From Sinotaia quadrata (taxonomy: Eukaryota > Mollusca > Gastropoda > Architaenioglossa > Viviparidae): 64,000 nucleotides of DNA. Below the pieces are notes generated by a model that was not told the DNA's origin, did no database searches, and saw only the letters and a program-made list of their open reading frames with translations. The position numbers and the translations under genes were made by a program. This document shows positions 24,808 through 36,006 of the stretch, in pieces. The stretch covers positions 114,003,135-114,067,134 of the forward strand of contig CM054180.1 in assembly GCA_028829895.1 (NCBI GenBank). Direction: 5' to 3'. How positions within the stretch are numbered: the first letter of the stretch is position 1; each line of letters starts with the position of its first letter.

Positions 24808-27800
24808 TGTATGTGTTTTTGTGTGTATGTGTGCTTGTGTGTTTGTGTGTGTGTGTGTGTGTTTGTGTGCATAAGTATATATTGTGTTGAGTCCGTGTGG
24901 GTGCTTACGAGTGATTGTGTGTGTATGAATTTTTTTAAAAGGGGACTAATTCTTATTAGGGGTTCTCTATCCTCTACATTGTTGACATAATTGCACAAAC
25001 AGTAATTTAAAATACATTGTACATGTAACATTAGTAATAGTGTTTTAAAATCCATTGCAGATGTAACTGCACTCACCGTAACTTTGTGAGATTGCCTTGC
25101 CGAGTAACCCAAGCAGAACACCGTGGTCATGCTTACTGCCAAACTTCTCGGCTGCGGTAGCCATGTCCAAATAAAACTGTCTGGCCTCTTCAGGAAAACA
25201 TGTCACCAGCAGTCTGTCAGCTTTTACAGCTACCTGCACTTTTTAGAATTATAGAATGTACAACACGTCACTAGATGTCTCTAAGCTTTTACAGCTATTT
25301 ACACTTTCAAATACGTCATGATGTTTATTATGCAGCATAAAACCATCACATTCACAAGTAGCCTAACACCTTTTACAATTACCTACAGTCCTACACTATC
25401 AATAACGTCATAATGATTATTATGTAGCATGCGAATTCAAAGTTCTTAATTGATCAACTGACCCAAAGAATTTTACAAAGTCGACGTCTCGGTTAAATAT
25501 GCTTCATCTAGTTAATTCAGATTAAAGTATTAACTAACGAACAATAACATGTTAATAGAGAAAACAAGTGATTTTGATAGCATGCACGCGCGTGTGTTTG
25601 TTCATCTACCTAGCCCAGACATGTTTCTGCTACATTATTTGTCACATTTCTAGAAATGAAAGTCAATATATTTTGAACAAATTTACACACTTTCACATTT
25701 ACTGCACATGTTTCCTTTATTAATCAAAGGATTTTCGCCAGTTTAAAGTTTAAACGGTGAATCAAGTAGGCATATATTCGTGCTGATTGCGCACATTCAT
25801 GATTGCACACATTCATTGCACACAAAAATGTTCATTATGCTTATTTCGCAGATGGACAAACGTATGTATTGTATTGAATGTGTTATATATGTACAAGAAT
25901 ACTTCGTCATCAAACTGGATGTGTGCAATGCCACTTTGAGACATTGTTAAACATTGCTTTGAGATGCTGTATATGCGCAACATCTGTTTGTGATACTGTA
26001 TGTGTAGATCGTAACTTTATGATACTAGATTTATGCAACACATCTGTGTGATACTGTATTCTTCTATATTGCTGTGTGATACTGTATTCTTCTATATTGC
26101 TGTGTGTTACTGTATATCTTTGTGATTATGCATGTATGCAACACCACTTTGTGATAATGTGTGTATGCAACACTATTTTGTCATACTTGATGTGCACAAC
26201 ACTTCCTTGTGATACAGGACAATGCAAGTCTACTGTGTGATAAGTATGAAAATCACTCAAAGTGACACCCAATGTGTGCAACATTACTTTCTGATACAGT
26301 ATGTGTGCACTATTGTGATTTCGAAACTGCTGATTGCTGTCTAAGACGTACCTGGAGGTAAGCCAAATAGCTGTCTGAAGTGCAATCAATCGCTTGACGA
26401 AGGAGGTGTGGCAGGTTTGGCCATTCAAAAATGAAATTCCCGTACGCAGTGTCTTGGCCTGTCACGAATTTATCTTGCTCGGCAATGAGCAGCATTTCCC
26501 CGAGCAGTTTTACGACACGCAATCGAGCCTGTCCAAATTAAATGGAGCGTGACAATTACCAATCAAAAGGCCAAACAACGGCACGAAAGACATATGAAGG
26601 CAACAACTTGTGGGGAGGGGATGTGTGAAAAAGAGATAAGGAGAAGAAGAGACAGATAACGGAGAGAGATAAACAGACAGAAAGAGAAAATAAAATATGT
26701 GATTATCACTATGTCGTTAAGTGTTCATAGTAATTAACATTATACTATACAGTCACAAGTAATGGCACTTCAAAATCACAGAGGTAATAGTAAATATTGT
26801 TTACATTTGACTGACTCAGTGTTTGCAATAAGAAATAGTTTAACAAGCGTAAGCGTGACGAATACACGTGCTTATGACATCTCAACATTTCTACATAAAT
26901 GTAATCATCGCTAATGCCACTTAGCTTCTGTGAGAAGAAATACATTAGTTCACACAATCATTTAGCAAATCATATAAATATTTTACACAAAATTCTATCA
27001 GTAGTATATACATTAATTTAGAGAAGTCAATTACATTTAAAACTTTTATAATTCATGTACGATATCAATGTATGCAAGCCATTGACCCTTGGACATTTGG
27101 GTGCAGTGAGTGCGCTTCTGCAGACATCGGTCATTGATACGTATATATGAATGGTCTCTAGGTCAGCTAGCAGATTCTACCACGTCACGAGACGGAACGC
27201 GAATAAGGGCGTCTCGTATCCGGCAATGCACCGTGCTTTTCAGTACTTTTATTTGTGGTGTTCAAGTAAAATAACAATATTAAATGTGAATGATTCTTTG
27301 TAAGATTATAACGCGAGCAATTAAAGAGGACGTTGACAGCAAACATTTATTTAATTTTTATAACAGTTATTTTGCTGTTTTACCTAAATGTTTATGAAAA
27401 TATAGATAATGAGGAAAGCAGAAAAGATAAAATGTGGCAAGACTGAAATTGAAAATCAGGAAAATGTGGGGAGAAAGAAAGAGAGGAGAGAAATATCGAA
27501 TCCAGTTTCGTACCTGATCGTCAGCATTCACGTGACCCATTCGCCTGATATGTTGCAGCATAAACGGTTGTATTGAGACGCATTCTGAATCCGTTTGAAT
27601 GACTATGGGGAACTCCTCATTCACTTGGCTCACTAGCATTGTATTTGCCTCATCAACACCCACGGCTGCTTGCAATGCTCTGACCGAAAATGTACCGTCC
27701 AGTAAACGTACCAACCATGCCACCCTTTCTTGAGTTTCTGGACTTAAAGTGGAAAAAAGTTTCTCGGTTTCTTCACTTATCTCTTTCCTCATCAGCTCCG

Positions 27801-30800
27801 TCATCACCTTCAAGTAATAAAGTCATAGGATAATCGTACTGAATAATACTAGAAGCATTAATGTGATATCAAATAGCAAAGACGAATTTTAAAATGATCG
27901 TTGATTAGTTATTTCCAGTGGATCACTGGCGTAGTTGTAAAATTCCTGATTTCTGTATCGGATGGGTGTGTAGTTTTTTTTGAGAAATAGTTGGTGTTAT
28001 AGTCCTGATCATTTCGTGTATCAGGAGATGACATAGTATTGTGAGAATTCCTGATCTCTGTATCAAGACTGGTGTTGTGGTTCACAGATGAAGTTCAGCA
28101 GTTTTCTATGGTTGCCTGTGACGGCGGCTTTGAATTTTTATTGTTTTGTGTCCAGAGCCTGGATAGTTGTGAGATAAATATCGATTTATGTATCATAAGG
28201 TTATTTGTGGAGAGCTGAAGATCAGCGGTCGTGTTTTGTCTGTAATTGTCTCGTCCGTTTTATCCTGTCTCTCTCTCTACAGGCAGTTGTTGCTCATGAT
28301 TACTTATCATTTCTCCTGTTATTTTAAATGTTGTTACTAAATTTACTGAGGGTTTAGTTTCGAAAATGGTATGTTTTGCTTTGATGTATTAGTGAATGCC
28401 ATTTGAATGTATTTTGTTCTGACGATTTATTTTAACTCTTGGTATTTTACTTGAAAGTATCGTTAGTCTTAACTTTGTTTCTTGTGTTTACATCTTGTAT
28501 ATTATCAATGCCTTCCATTCTTAATTTATATCTAATCATTATTCTTTATGTAAGATTGTGTCATGGTCTGATTCCTTGTTTCAGCCTAGTGACTGTTTTA
28601 TAATCAAAATATATCTGTCTTTGACTGTATTTTGTAATGTGATAGTAGTGTTGTGGGTGTCTGTCTGTAATATTGTCGTCTCGGGTCTTTGTCTCCCTAG
28701 CGTGACGAACAGCAGCCTGTCGAGTGCGCGGTGGAGGGGGTGGTTAGAGCCAAGAAACTAAGTAGGGTAGGTTTTGTGAATGGGAAGACGGTTTGCCCTG
28801 GACTATTGTAAGAAGGTGCTAAGTGGTATGATAGTTAGTAATTAGTATTTAGCAAACTCAACCCCACATCTAAGAAACTTTGGTGGATGGGCACATATTT
28901 TGGTTAGCTGTAAGTCTGATATTAGCATATCTTAAGCAAAGTCCTACCAAAATAATGAAATATGTGAAGGCCAAAATCATATGGGCATTTGCGCTGCATA
29001 AAGGCACACAGAGAGACAGTGATTTTGAACTGTTACACTCATGTAAGAGTTGAAAATTATCTTTAATCAAAAGCTGAGGCACTGAAACTTGGCTGAGTTT
29101 TATAAAGTCGTTTAAGGTGTGGTTTTAGAGATTAGGTAGAAGTACTATGCTATTAGCCCTGCTATTCGCGATATAAAGTCTAACTAGAAAGGCCACACTG
29201 TTCAAAATACCCATTGTTATGGAAAGGATATCAAAATACATATTTGCATTTTTAATTATTTTTTTCTTGCACACGTTATTAGCACTACGATACATCAATT
29301 CGTGAAACTATTTTTTTGTGTTCTTTTCAAAATGGAACATGTTACTAGTGCCAATACTGGAAAAGTATAATAATGATTACTGTTAAAGAACACACAGAAG
29401 TAGCAAACCATAACATTTGCTGTGCCTTCGGTGTAGACACCGAGACTTAACTTTTGCTGTGCCTCTGGTGTAGACACTGAGACTTAACATTTGCTGTGCC
29501 TCTGGTGTAGACACTGAGACTAGTATTTGCTGTGCCTCCGGTGTAGACACCGAGACTTAACATTTCCTGTGCCTCTGCTGAGAAAACCGAGACACTAACA
29601 TTTGCATCAGAAACACACATTTACCGTGATAAGCTCAGGAGGGTTGCAAGAATCCTGTATGTGACTATTTGCAAGAGCAGCCAGACGCAAAACAAGGGGA
29701 GGTAAGCCAAAACACAATTTTGACAGTATCGGCTCGAAGTCCATCATATCAGCGCCAGGAGCAAAAACACGAAATAGTTGGGTCATCTCCACCAGCGGGA
29801 GGGGTTTTACAAGGATGGAACACGGCATTCTTAACAGGCGTCTTGACGTCACAATTGTTTTCACTTTACTCCCTGATAAAGTGTACAAGCATTGGTTCAA
29901 TGAGTCCACATCAGACCCTGTAGCTTTCATTTTGTTTAGTCTCAGCAGCAGCAACAGCAGCCGCCCAGCTGGGAATCGCGATGTCACGTAGCAGGAAAGG
30001 TCATCATTGGTCACATTCTCCTCGTCTGTGGACTCTAAGAATATTGCACGGAAAATTTCCCTCTTTAACTGCGGCCACGTGACATAGTTAACGCAATCTA
30101 TGACCAAAATATTCATTTGCCCCATGCCTCTTGCCTGGAACTTTGTGCATACTTCTCTTGCAGCCTGCATAGAAACAATAATAAAAATGAAATCTCGAGA
30201 AGCGTACAAGTTTTTTCTTCAGTAGTATCTAAATGAGCTCTTTAGAGTTCATATCAATAATGAGGTATTCACACTTGCTTTGCGCAAATTTATATTTTAC
30301 AATAATAGCTTTCCGTGCTCAGATAGATGAATGGATGAATAGATAGATAGATGGATGGAGGGATGGAGGGGTGGATGGATGGATGGATGGGTGGATAGAC
30401 GGACAGACGGATAGATAGATAGACAGATAGATAGATAGATAGTGTAACACAGAAAATGCAAAACTACAAAATATTAAACTAGAAAATATAAACATTTTAC
30501 TTTTAGTATTTTAGAAAGGGGTTTCTCATGATAAAAGAATTCTTTCATGAAAGCCAACAATCCGTTTGAAGTAACTGTCTTTAGGTAGCCAGGACAAAGG
30601 GACACACATGTTGAGTCGGTTAGAAACGGGCTGACGTAAACAGGGTGTGGGAGGGTGGACACTCAATAAGGGTAGACCATTTACAGAAACACTCTCGCAT
30701 CTCCAGGCAGACAATGACAACAAGACTTCTAAGACGGGGAACACTTTGGTCTCACAATAGAGTCGGAGACTCAAAGACAGTCAAACTATCTATAGTCAGG

Positions 30801-33040
30801 TGTTCAGAGACGCATGAGAAGGGAACGCACTTACGTTATGTAACAGATACGCACTACCTAAGGGGATAGAAACCATGTATCTCAGAGTCGGGCAGCTTCC
30901 AAGGGGTAACCGCATTGCACTAACAGCCTAGCCTTTCAGCAGAAGCACTGAAGCGAGACTATTGAACAATAGTCGAAACAGAGGATGAAATATATCCTTA
31001 GGCACAGATTAGCACGTGGAAATCGACTGGAAATGGAAATAGGCCATCTCGAGCTGGCTCGCGCATTCTATCATACAGTGGATCCCGCATTTTGTCCTTC
31101 TGTGGTTAGAAGCACACAGATTGTCTGAGATGGTAAATTTATGATTTTGTACATAGATAAAATCTATCTTTTCTTGTTGCAACTTATAGATTTTTCATTT
31201 AATTGATATTGTAACTGAGTGATTCTGTAATTGCATTTTTTCTAGCAAAGAAGGAAGTAACTTGTGTAAAAGAATTAAAAATGAGAACTAACGTTAAATT
31301 TGCAGGTTTGTGATATTTAATTCACAAGACTGATGCGTAGCAAAATTCACTTGTACGTTTACAGCTGAAGGACACCTACCCGTACAGTAATGTACACACC
31401 GCGCATGCTTAAACGCGCACACACTGGTTGAAGAGGACCCGAGTGAAAGTCATAACTGAGGGACTCGACTCTGACCACAAACCGCTGATTGCAAGGGCGA
31501 TCAGGACGAATCTACGAAGTCTTGTCGACTTGAGAGGACAAGTACACATGGGGACCAGACTAAGTGTCGGCACTGGAGACCGAGAAACGTTTGATGTTGG
31601 ATCTACGTCGGTTGTCATTTGTTGACTGACAGTGCGAGTTATTCTGTGTCAGGACTGAATTTCATGGTGTAAATTCGGATATTCGTAACACTAAGGACCT
31701 AGGAAATTCAGAACTGTTCCAGCAAGCTGTAACAAATGGACACACTATTGACCGGAAGCACGCAAATTCACCAGGTGATCAAAATCCATGTTTTGTCTTG
31801 TGAAAAACCTGTAATGTTCCGTGATTTTTGTCAATTCTTGTATAGTTCTTCCTGTCTTCTAATCCTTATGAATATTGTTGTAAATCCTCTTTTTTTTTCT
31901 ATAATATGTTTCTGAAGAAGTGTGGAAGAGGAAATTCTAATTAATCTCTAATTTCTAAATCTTGTAAAACTTAATTTGTCATTTTTTCCTTGAATTAAGA
32001 ATTGCTGAATTGTCATTTTAGTTATAAGAGACAGATTGAAGGAAATACTCTTTTTCTGAAGTAATACATTATTTTCTTGAGAGATCTGCGAATCTCGGAT
32101 TCCACCTTGAGTGAAATCCAATTGAAATTCTTTAAACTTAATTTGTTATTATTTTATACTTTTAATAAATTTTTGTTAAATTTAACTTGCTCACTCTATT
32201 ACGTAATTTGAGGCAAATGAGTAGGGGTGACAGTGGGGGCTCGTTAAAATCGACGTAATTTACATTCTGACAAAAGACAGTCGCGACACATTTCTTAGAG
32301 CAAGTCTGTCACCTAACAGGGGAGAAATTGTGAGGGCCTGATAACGACTTCGAGACTGATAAGAGTAGTTCAGTTAGGAGCCGGTTATTTGGACGGGTAA
32401 CACATGGGGTGGGAGACGTAATTAATAACGTGCCCCAGGGCTTGACCTAGTCACTCCCAGACTGCAAAAGACAAAAGACCCTGTCATGAACCTAGTGTAT
32501 GATTGCAGACGGATTGAATGTGGAGAGGTAATTAATTAATATCATCTTCATTGGGTAATCATTGACATTAGCAAATCCATTCACATAACCGGAGTCGTCT
32601 GGTAATGTCCTTGGAAGTCTATTTCACAGATAGATAGATAGATAGATAGATGCTTAAGGAAATAGACCCGAGAGTTAAAAATAATACAGACAAGTGCAAA
32701 TTAATCCGGTAAACGGTCACAGACGCTCTGTCTCTCACTTATTACAGATGTTAACTAGACTAATCGAATACATAACTTAGACGATATAAATAGTTAGAAT
32801 AGTCTAAATAAATAAATGGATGCGTTACCTACACCAAATAGAATAAATATAGAAAAGTCCATTCAAACATTTAAATAGAAAGTAAATTCAATGACGCACC
32901 TCCCTTGCCAATCTAGCTTTTCCGACCAATGGTTGTCCATACAACAAAAGAGAGTCCGCATGACGGAGGAGGAGATTTTTTATTTGCTCCAACTCTTTGT
33001 GGCGACCAACAAACTCGCATTGTAGATTACTGTCACACAT
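17192..33040 (-). CDS. STAND-type NB-ARC / winged-helix / TPR protein (about 821 aa, 12 coding exons)
   Basis: Hand-built model; exons are 33040-32900, 30164-29625, 27807-27514, 26528-26352, 25233-25077, 24019-23869, 23305-23190, 22077-21958, 19751-19611, 19287-19176, 18661-18355 and 17401-17192. All junctions fit GT-AG and keep one frame. Residues 10-47 carry 'FVGR' and a P-loop-like GQPLVGKA at 35-42, where the Ser/Thr after Lys is Ala. Residues 48-227 hold the rest of the NB-ARC fold: a hydrophobic strand at 115-122 with no acidic Walker B pair after it, a TSR sensor at 153-155, and a GLP motif at 200-202. Residues 228-325 look winged-helix-like. From about 385 to the end are TPR-like helical pairs, clearest in exons 6, 9, 10 and 11. 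Known relatives are signal-transduction ATPases that oligomerise on ligand sensing. The start may lie further upstream (see 33806-33855). Confidence 0.86.
17961..18099. repeat. 19-bp tandem repeat, 7 copies (intron 11)
   Basis: Seven near-perfect units of ATGAACCCTCTGACAATTG lie in the last intron of the NB-ARC-TPR gene. Confidence 0.95.
18355..18661 (-). CDS. NB-ARC-TPR gene, exon 11 (TPR)
   Basis: Acceptor AAACAAACAG|G completes a Lys codon. It encodes GDYQRAERHLKEAAIIYER and two further helical pairs. The 3' edge is the least certain: AACAGA|GTACGC at 18355 keeps the frame into exon 12, while AAAT|GTATGT at about 18330 is a better consensus but breaks it. Confidence 0.8.
19176..19287 (-). 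CDS. NB-ARC-TPR gene, exon 10 (TPR)
   Basis: Acceptor TTGCACAG|AC, donor CAAAA|GTAATC in phase 2. It continues the repeat from exon 9 with SALKYLEEAAAIRAKLG. Confidence 0.84.
19541..19570. repeat. (CA)n microsatellite
   Basis: A CA run about 40 bp beyond the exon 9 donor. Confidence 0.92.
19611..19751 (-). CDS. NB-ARC-TPR gene, exon 9 (TPR)
   Basis: Acceptor CTATTTAG|GC, donor ATGG|GTGGTT (weak after GT). ALEYYLKCLEVKRH and LVNTLNNIGMQYRRRND are strong TPR signatures. Confidence 0.86.
19752..21957 (-). other. Intron 8 of the NB-ARC-TPR gene
   Basis: 2.2 kb of AT-rich sequence with stretches of ATAAAATAGAAACAA repeats near 20010-20160. I see no coding signal on either strand. Confidence 0.6.
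21958..22077 (-). CDS. NB-ARC-TPR gene, exon 8 (TPR-like)
   Basis: Acceptor GTTTTCAG|GG, donor CGCA|GTAAGA. It encodes FGASEELLLETQEMCSEHAP and then a helix with ALSELLNTLGLHYE, typical of TPR. Confidence 0.84.
22386..22810. repeat. 24-bp minisatellite, about 17 copies (intron 7)
   Basis: Units of CATCGTGCAAGTATGTCATG plus TTAG. The unit length is a multiple of three, so the array stays open in several frames on both strands and mimics short repeat proteins. Confidence 0.95.
23190..23305 (-). CDS. NB-ARC-TPR gene, exon 7
   Basis: Acceptor TGTTACAG|A completes a Val codon from exon 6, and donor AAAG|GTAAAC leaves one base. It encodes YLKRALSLSNTVDVEDHRLA, the second helix of a TPR. Confidence 0.83.
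23869..24019 (-). CDS. NB-ARC-TPR gene, exon 6 (TPR)
   Basis: A strong acceptor (TGTTTCCCAG|GG) completes the Gly codon. WEEALGYFKQALHVLDK followed by LLCDMGKAYFRLNKL is a textbook TPR pair. The donor is GATGT|GTAAGT, phase 2. Confidence 0.86.
24088..24345. repeat. 65-bp tandem repeat, 4 copies (intron 5)
   Basis: Units containing GATTATTTGATAGACAGTGA and AGCAATGATAATGTTACTGA repeat four times, followed by GAT/AAC-rich simple sequence to about 24440. Confidence 0.92.
24750..24872. repeat. (TG)n microsatellite
   Basis: TG repeats with scattered TATG and TTTG variants, in intron 5. Confidence 0.94.
25077..25233 (-). CDS. NB-ARC-TPR gene, exon 5 (TPR-like)
   Basis: It opens after GTGCAG and ends TACG|GTGAGT, leaving one base of a Gly codon. 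It carries a repeat-like FPEEARQFYLDMATAAEKFG segment. Confidence 0.83.
26352..26528 (-). CDS. NB-ARC-TPR gene, exon 4
   Basis: 59 codons between acceptor TTGGACAG|GCT and donor CTCCAG|GTACGT, phase 0. Mostly helical, linking the winged helix to the repeats. Confidence 0.82.
27514..27807 (-). CDS. NB-ARC-TPR gene, exon 3 (winged-helix-like)
   Basis: 98 codons between acceptor CTTGAAG|GTG and donor CAG|GTACGA, phase 0 at both ends. A helical pattern (LSPETQERVAWLVRLLDGTF, then SVRALQAAVG) matches the small helical domain that follows NB-ARC ATPases. Confidence 0.83.
27808..29624 (-). other. Intron 2 of the NB-ARC-TPR gene
   Basis: 1.8 kb with no coding exon that I can support. It ends in a minisatellite (29414-29602) that almost touches the exon 2 donor. 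Confidence 0.6.
29414..29602. repeat. About 41-bp tandem repeat, 5 copies, beside a splice donor
   Basis: Units of TTTGCTGTGCCTCTGGTGTA followed by GACACTGAGACTTAACA. The array starts about 20 bp inside the intron from exon 2. Confidence 0.92.
29625..30164 (-). CDS. NB-ARC-TPR gene, exon 2 (core NTPase)
   Basis: 180 codons between acceptor TATGCAG|GCT and donor ACG|GTAAAT, phase 0 at both ends. It contains strand 'INILVIDC'-like MNILVIDC, the leucine-rich Walker B position, TIVTSR, and FGLPPLVLRLAAL. Confidence 0.88.
30324..30453. repeat. (GATG)n/(GATA)n microsatellite
   Basis: Mixed GATG, GATA and GACA tetranucleotides. Confidence 0.92.
31620..32250 (+). mobile_element. Possible plus-strand LTR relic with tRNA-Pro-like primer site
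   Basis: At 32234-32244 the plus strand reads TGGGGGCTCGT, identical to the start of the tRNA-Pro primer-binding site used by many retroelements. It directly follows a sequence ending GGGGTGACAG, which could be an LTR end, with an AATAAA at about 32164. The LTR start is not resolved and the downstream internal region is unrecognisable, so this may be chance. Confidence 0.35.
32900..33040 (-). CDS. NB-ARC-TPR gene, exon 1 (P-loop exon)
   Basis: It encodes 47 residues from MCDSN to the degenerate P-loop and ends GAG|GTGCGT, phase 0. If spliced from the upstream candidate exon, it would begin at 33042 after TATAAG. Confidence 0.82.
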
Positions 33041-33185
33041 GACTTATACCAAGGTGGCAGTTTGGTCCTCAGTTAGAAAGACTGTGCGTAATATCGTTTA
33101 AAGATGAAAGTGGACATTTAGCAGAATAGTTTATCCTGAAAGATGGAGAACAAAATTCACAGTATAAGACAAATACATTACTTTA

Positions 33186-33277
33186 TAGATAGATAGATAG
33201 ATAGATAGATAGGTTGGTTGGTTGGTTGGTTGGTTGATAGATAGATAGGTACGTTGGTTGGTTGGTTGGTTGGTTGG

Positions 33278-33348
<71 letters not shown>

Positions 33349-33366
33349 GTACGTTGGTTGGTTGGT
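33186..33366. repeat. (GATA)n with interspersed (GGTT)n blocks
   Basis: GATA runs alternate with GGTT runs, including a repeated GGTACGTTGGTT junction, just upstream of exon 1 of the NB-ARC-TPR gene. Confidence 0.94.
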
Positions 33367-33805
33367 AAATATGTAGATAGAGAGATTATATAATTTCAAA
33401 ATAAACAATTCTATTTATAAATTGTAACATTTACATTTACGGCCTTCAAGTTTCAAAGCCGATAATCACGTACAGCGTGTAAACATCACAAGTGAACGTA
33501 TATTTTTGCTTGAATATATAAAAGGATAAAATAATTTATATAATCGAAACGTGCGCCCGTATACAAGTCATTCAAGCGAGAAGAAACAATACCACATAAA
33601 TTATCACGATTCATTGCCTCTCTAGTGAGAAGTCACAATAATGTTTTCCTTCAACTTGTTAAAACTCTACTTAGCAGCTTAAGTAATGTGTATGCCACTG
33701 TATATTGACGTACCCACAAATACGCGAATGATAAAAACAGCGTGTTATAGCTTGCAAAATGAACAGAGAAAAAAATACATACACCCACACACAAAACCAA
33801 CTTAC

Positions 33806-33855
33806 CTGTGTCGAAGCAGAGAATAATGGCTTTCTGAGTAATCGTCGCATAGTAT
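33806..33855 (-). CDS. Candidate upstream exon of the NB-ARC-TPR gene
   Basis: It ends at a very strong donor, ACACAG|GTAAGT. Between an acceptor-like CCTCTGCACAG|A and that donor the frame is open and runs in phase into exon 1 through its Met codon (YYATITQKAIILCFDT then V-M). A TGA lies upstream in the same frame, so either this is an internal coding exon with more gene 5' of it, or it is 5' UTR and the Met at 33040 is the start. Confidence 0.45.
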
Positions 33856-34211
33856 CTGTGCAGAGGAGCTGGTGTACTTCACTCTAAAGTCTATTTCATG
33901 GGAGAGCAGCAACACGTACCACACGCTATTGAAGGCCTTAAAAGAAAAGATTTGCGGAAAGAGACAAGGTCACGTTTGCTGTATATGCACAAGCTGTCCC
34001 TCACGTTACGTCAGCGATCAAAGGCACCTCACTCCGGTAATTTCCACTTGTAGCCTACACAGCGCGTCTACTCTAGAATGACGATTGTACAAGCCGTGTG
34101 ACCAGGTGCACTTTGAAGTCACTGATGTCATTGTAAGGATGAAAGCGACCTGTAACTTGGGTTTAGAAGGGACACGACCGTGCTGAGTTTATGGTCGATA
34201 GACATGTGAAA

Positions 34212-34500
34212 TGTGCTAACCAGAAAGCATTATAACTGTAATGATATATTAGTGTGCTAACCAGAAAGCATTATAACTGTAATGATCTGTTAGTGTGCTA
34301 ACCAGAAAGCATTATAACTGTAATGATCTGTTAGTGTGCTAACCAGAAAGCATTATAACTGTAATGATCTGTTAGTGTGCTAACCAGAAAGCATTATAAC
34401 TGTAATGATCTGTTAGTGTGCTAACCAGAAAGCAATATAACTGCAATGATCTGTTAGTGTGCTAACCAGAAGGCATTATAACTGTAATGATCTGTTAGTG
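34212..34500. repeat. 41-bp tandem repeat, 7 copies
   Basis: Near-identical units of TGTGCTAACCAGAAAGCATT followed by ATAACTGTAATGATCTGTTAG. Confidence 0.95.
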
Positions 34501-35330
34501 TTCAGGTGACACCATTCACTAGATCACTATTGACGAGTTTCCAAGCTCAAATCAGTTTGGAATTAAAATTTTAAAAAAAAACTTTCAAAGGAATTACTTA
34601 TTGTAGGTTTACATATAAATCATAATTATAATTTACATTAGTTATAATTCTGCCTGCAAAAAAAAAATCCATCATAGATATCCAGTGTATTCCTCTAATA
34701 GCAACATTACGCAATTCAATTTCCCAACGCTGAAAACTGACGACGTAATTTTTTTTTTTTTTTGGGGGGGGGGCAGCTCTTTGAATGTTGCCTATTGACT
34801 CCATAATCATGCGATATCTTACCAGCAGTGCAATGCTGTCATGTTCTTGCGTGCACAACCTGAAGCTGGGATTGAGAATTTAATAACTGACAGTGCTGAA
34901 ATCGTTGAATCACTGCCAATGCAGACACGCGCATTAATCGCTCTTCTGTGGGCCTACTGGCTGGTTAGGGGTGTACAACAGATACACAGGAAAGCTGTTT
35001 AGGTTTTCAGTGGAAAGAAAAGAAAGAGAAGACATCATCGATGACGAAGTCGTTGAAAGTCTTGAGCAGAGCGTGCCTGTATTTTTGTTTCTTTTTGTAT
35101 GTGACATTTCGATTCTCGATCTATATATACCATAATATCAGTCACGACAAAACCCAAACGAAATGCTCTCTAGCCCTTCAGGAGGCGACTTTTAAAAAAA
35201 ATGAATACGAACACGGCCATTGAGTAGGATAATAGTTTTATTTCTCTAAAGAAAATTAGGCATTAAGTAATAAGTACACGAGTGAGATCTTGGCACCATC
35301 CCTCCATTGATTGCAAGAGGATATGTTCAT

Positions 35331-35364
<34 letters not shown>

Positions 35365-35397
35365 ACACGCACGCACACACACACACAAACACGCACA
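35331..35397. repeat. (CA)n/(CG)n microsatellite
   Basis: CA repeats with regular CG interruptions. Confidence 0.93.
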
Positions 35398-35875
35398 CCC
35401 CTGTCGTGACCTATATTACAAGCACATTTCCATTGTGGCATGATAGACTGACTTACATGACACTATATATAGCTTTAACTAAGTTACATGCTACATTTAC
35501 CTCTGTATCTTCTATATATGGAACTTTGTGTTAAATGAATATGCAAACTTAAATAAATTTTCGATGGTATTATAGTAAAATGTCGGGGGATGACTGTTTC
35601 GTTAGTAGATAAAAAGTATCTTTAATTGTGGGACAAGAGCTGTTGATTATCGTACATGTTCCTTATGTAACCGCTGTAAACAACTTCTTTAACAATATCA
35701 CTTTCATTTTGTATAAACATACGTAACTGCATATTTACGAGCTTTAAGTGACCAGACGAAACGAGATTAGACCGTCACCTTTAACGAATTACAAACTAAT
35801 CAGATTTGGGGCGCACCACTGAGAAATCACAATTGCAATAGATGTCTTGATATTTCAAATCAAGATAGATAGATA

Positions 35876-35953
35876 GTGTCCCAATGTGAGGGACACATTG
35901 CTAACTACCTCGCTACACCTCAAATTATGTTATACATTAACTAGATCATAGAA

Positions 35954-36006
<53 letters not shown>
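35876..36006. repeat. Dispersed direct repeat ending in (GATA)n, copy 1
   Basis: It contains GAGGGACACATTGCTAACTA, then CCTCGCTACACCTCAAATTA and TATACATTAACTAGATCATA, running into GATA repeats. It matches 37592-37722. Confidence 0.85.

Larger units (their letters stand above)
30165..32899 (-). other. Intron 1 of the NB-ARC-TPR gene
   Basis: 2.7 kb holding a GATG/GATA tract (30324-30453), a possible LTR relic (about 31620-32250) and a short GATA run at 32630. No coding exon seen. Confidence 0.6.

Noticed and set aside
26745..26957. Minus-strand 70-codon frame as an exon between exons 3 and 4
   Set aside because: There is no acceptor/donor pair in phase, the composition is unlike the neighbours, and exons 3 and 4 join directly in phase 0.
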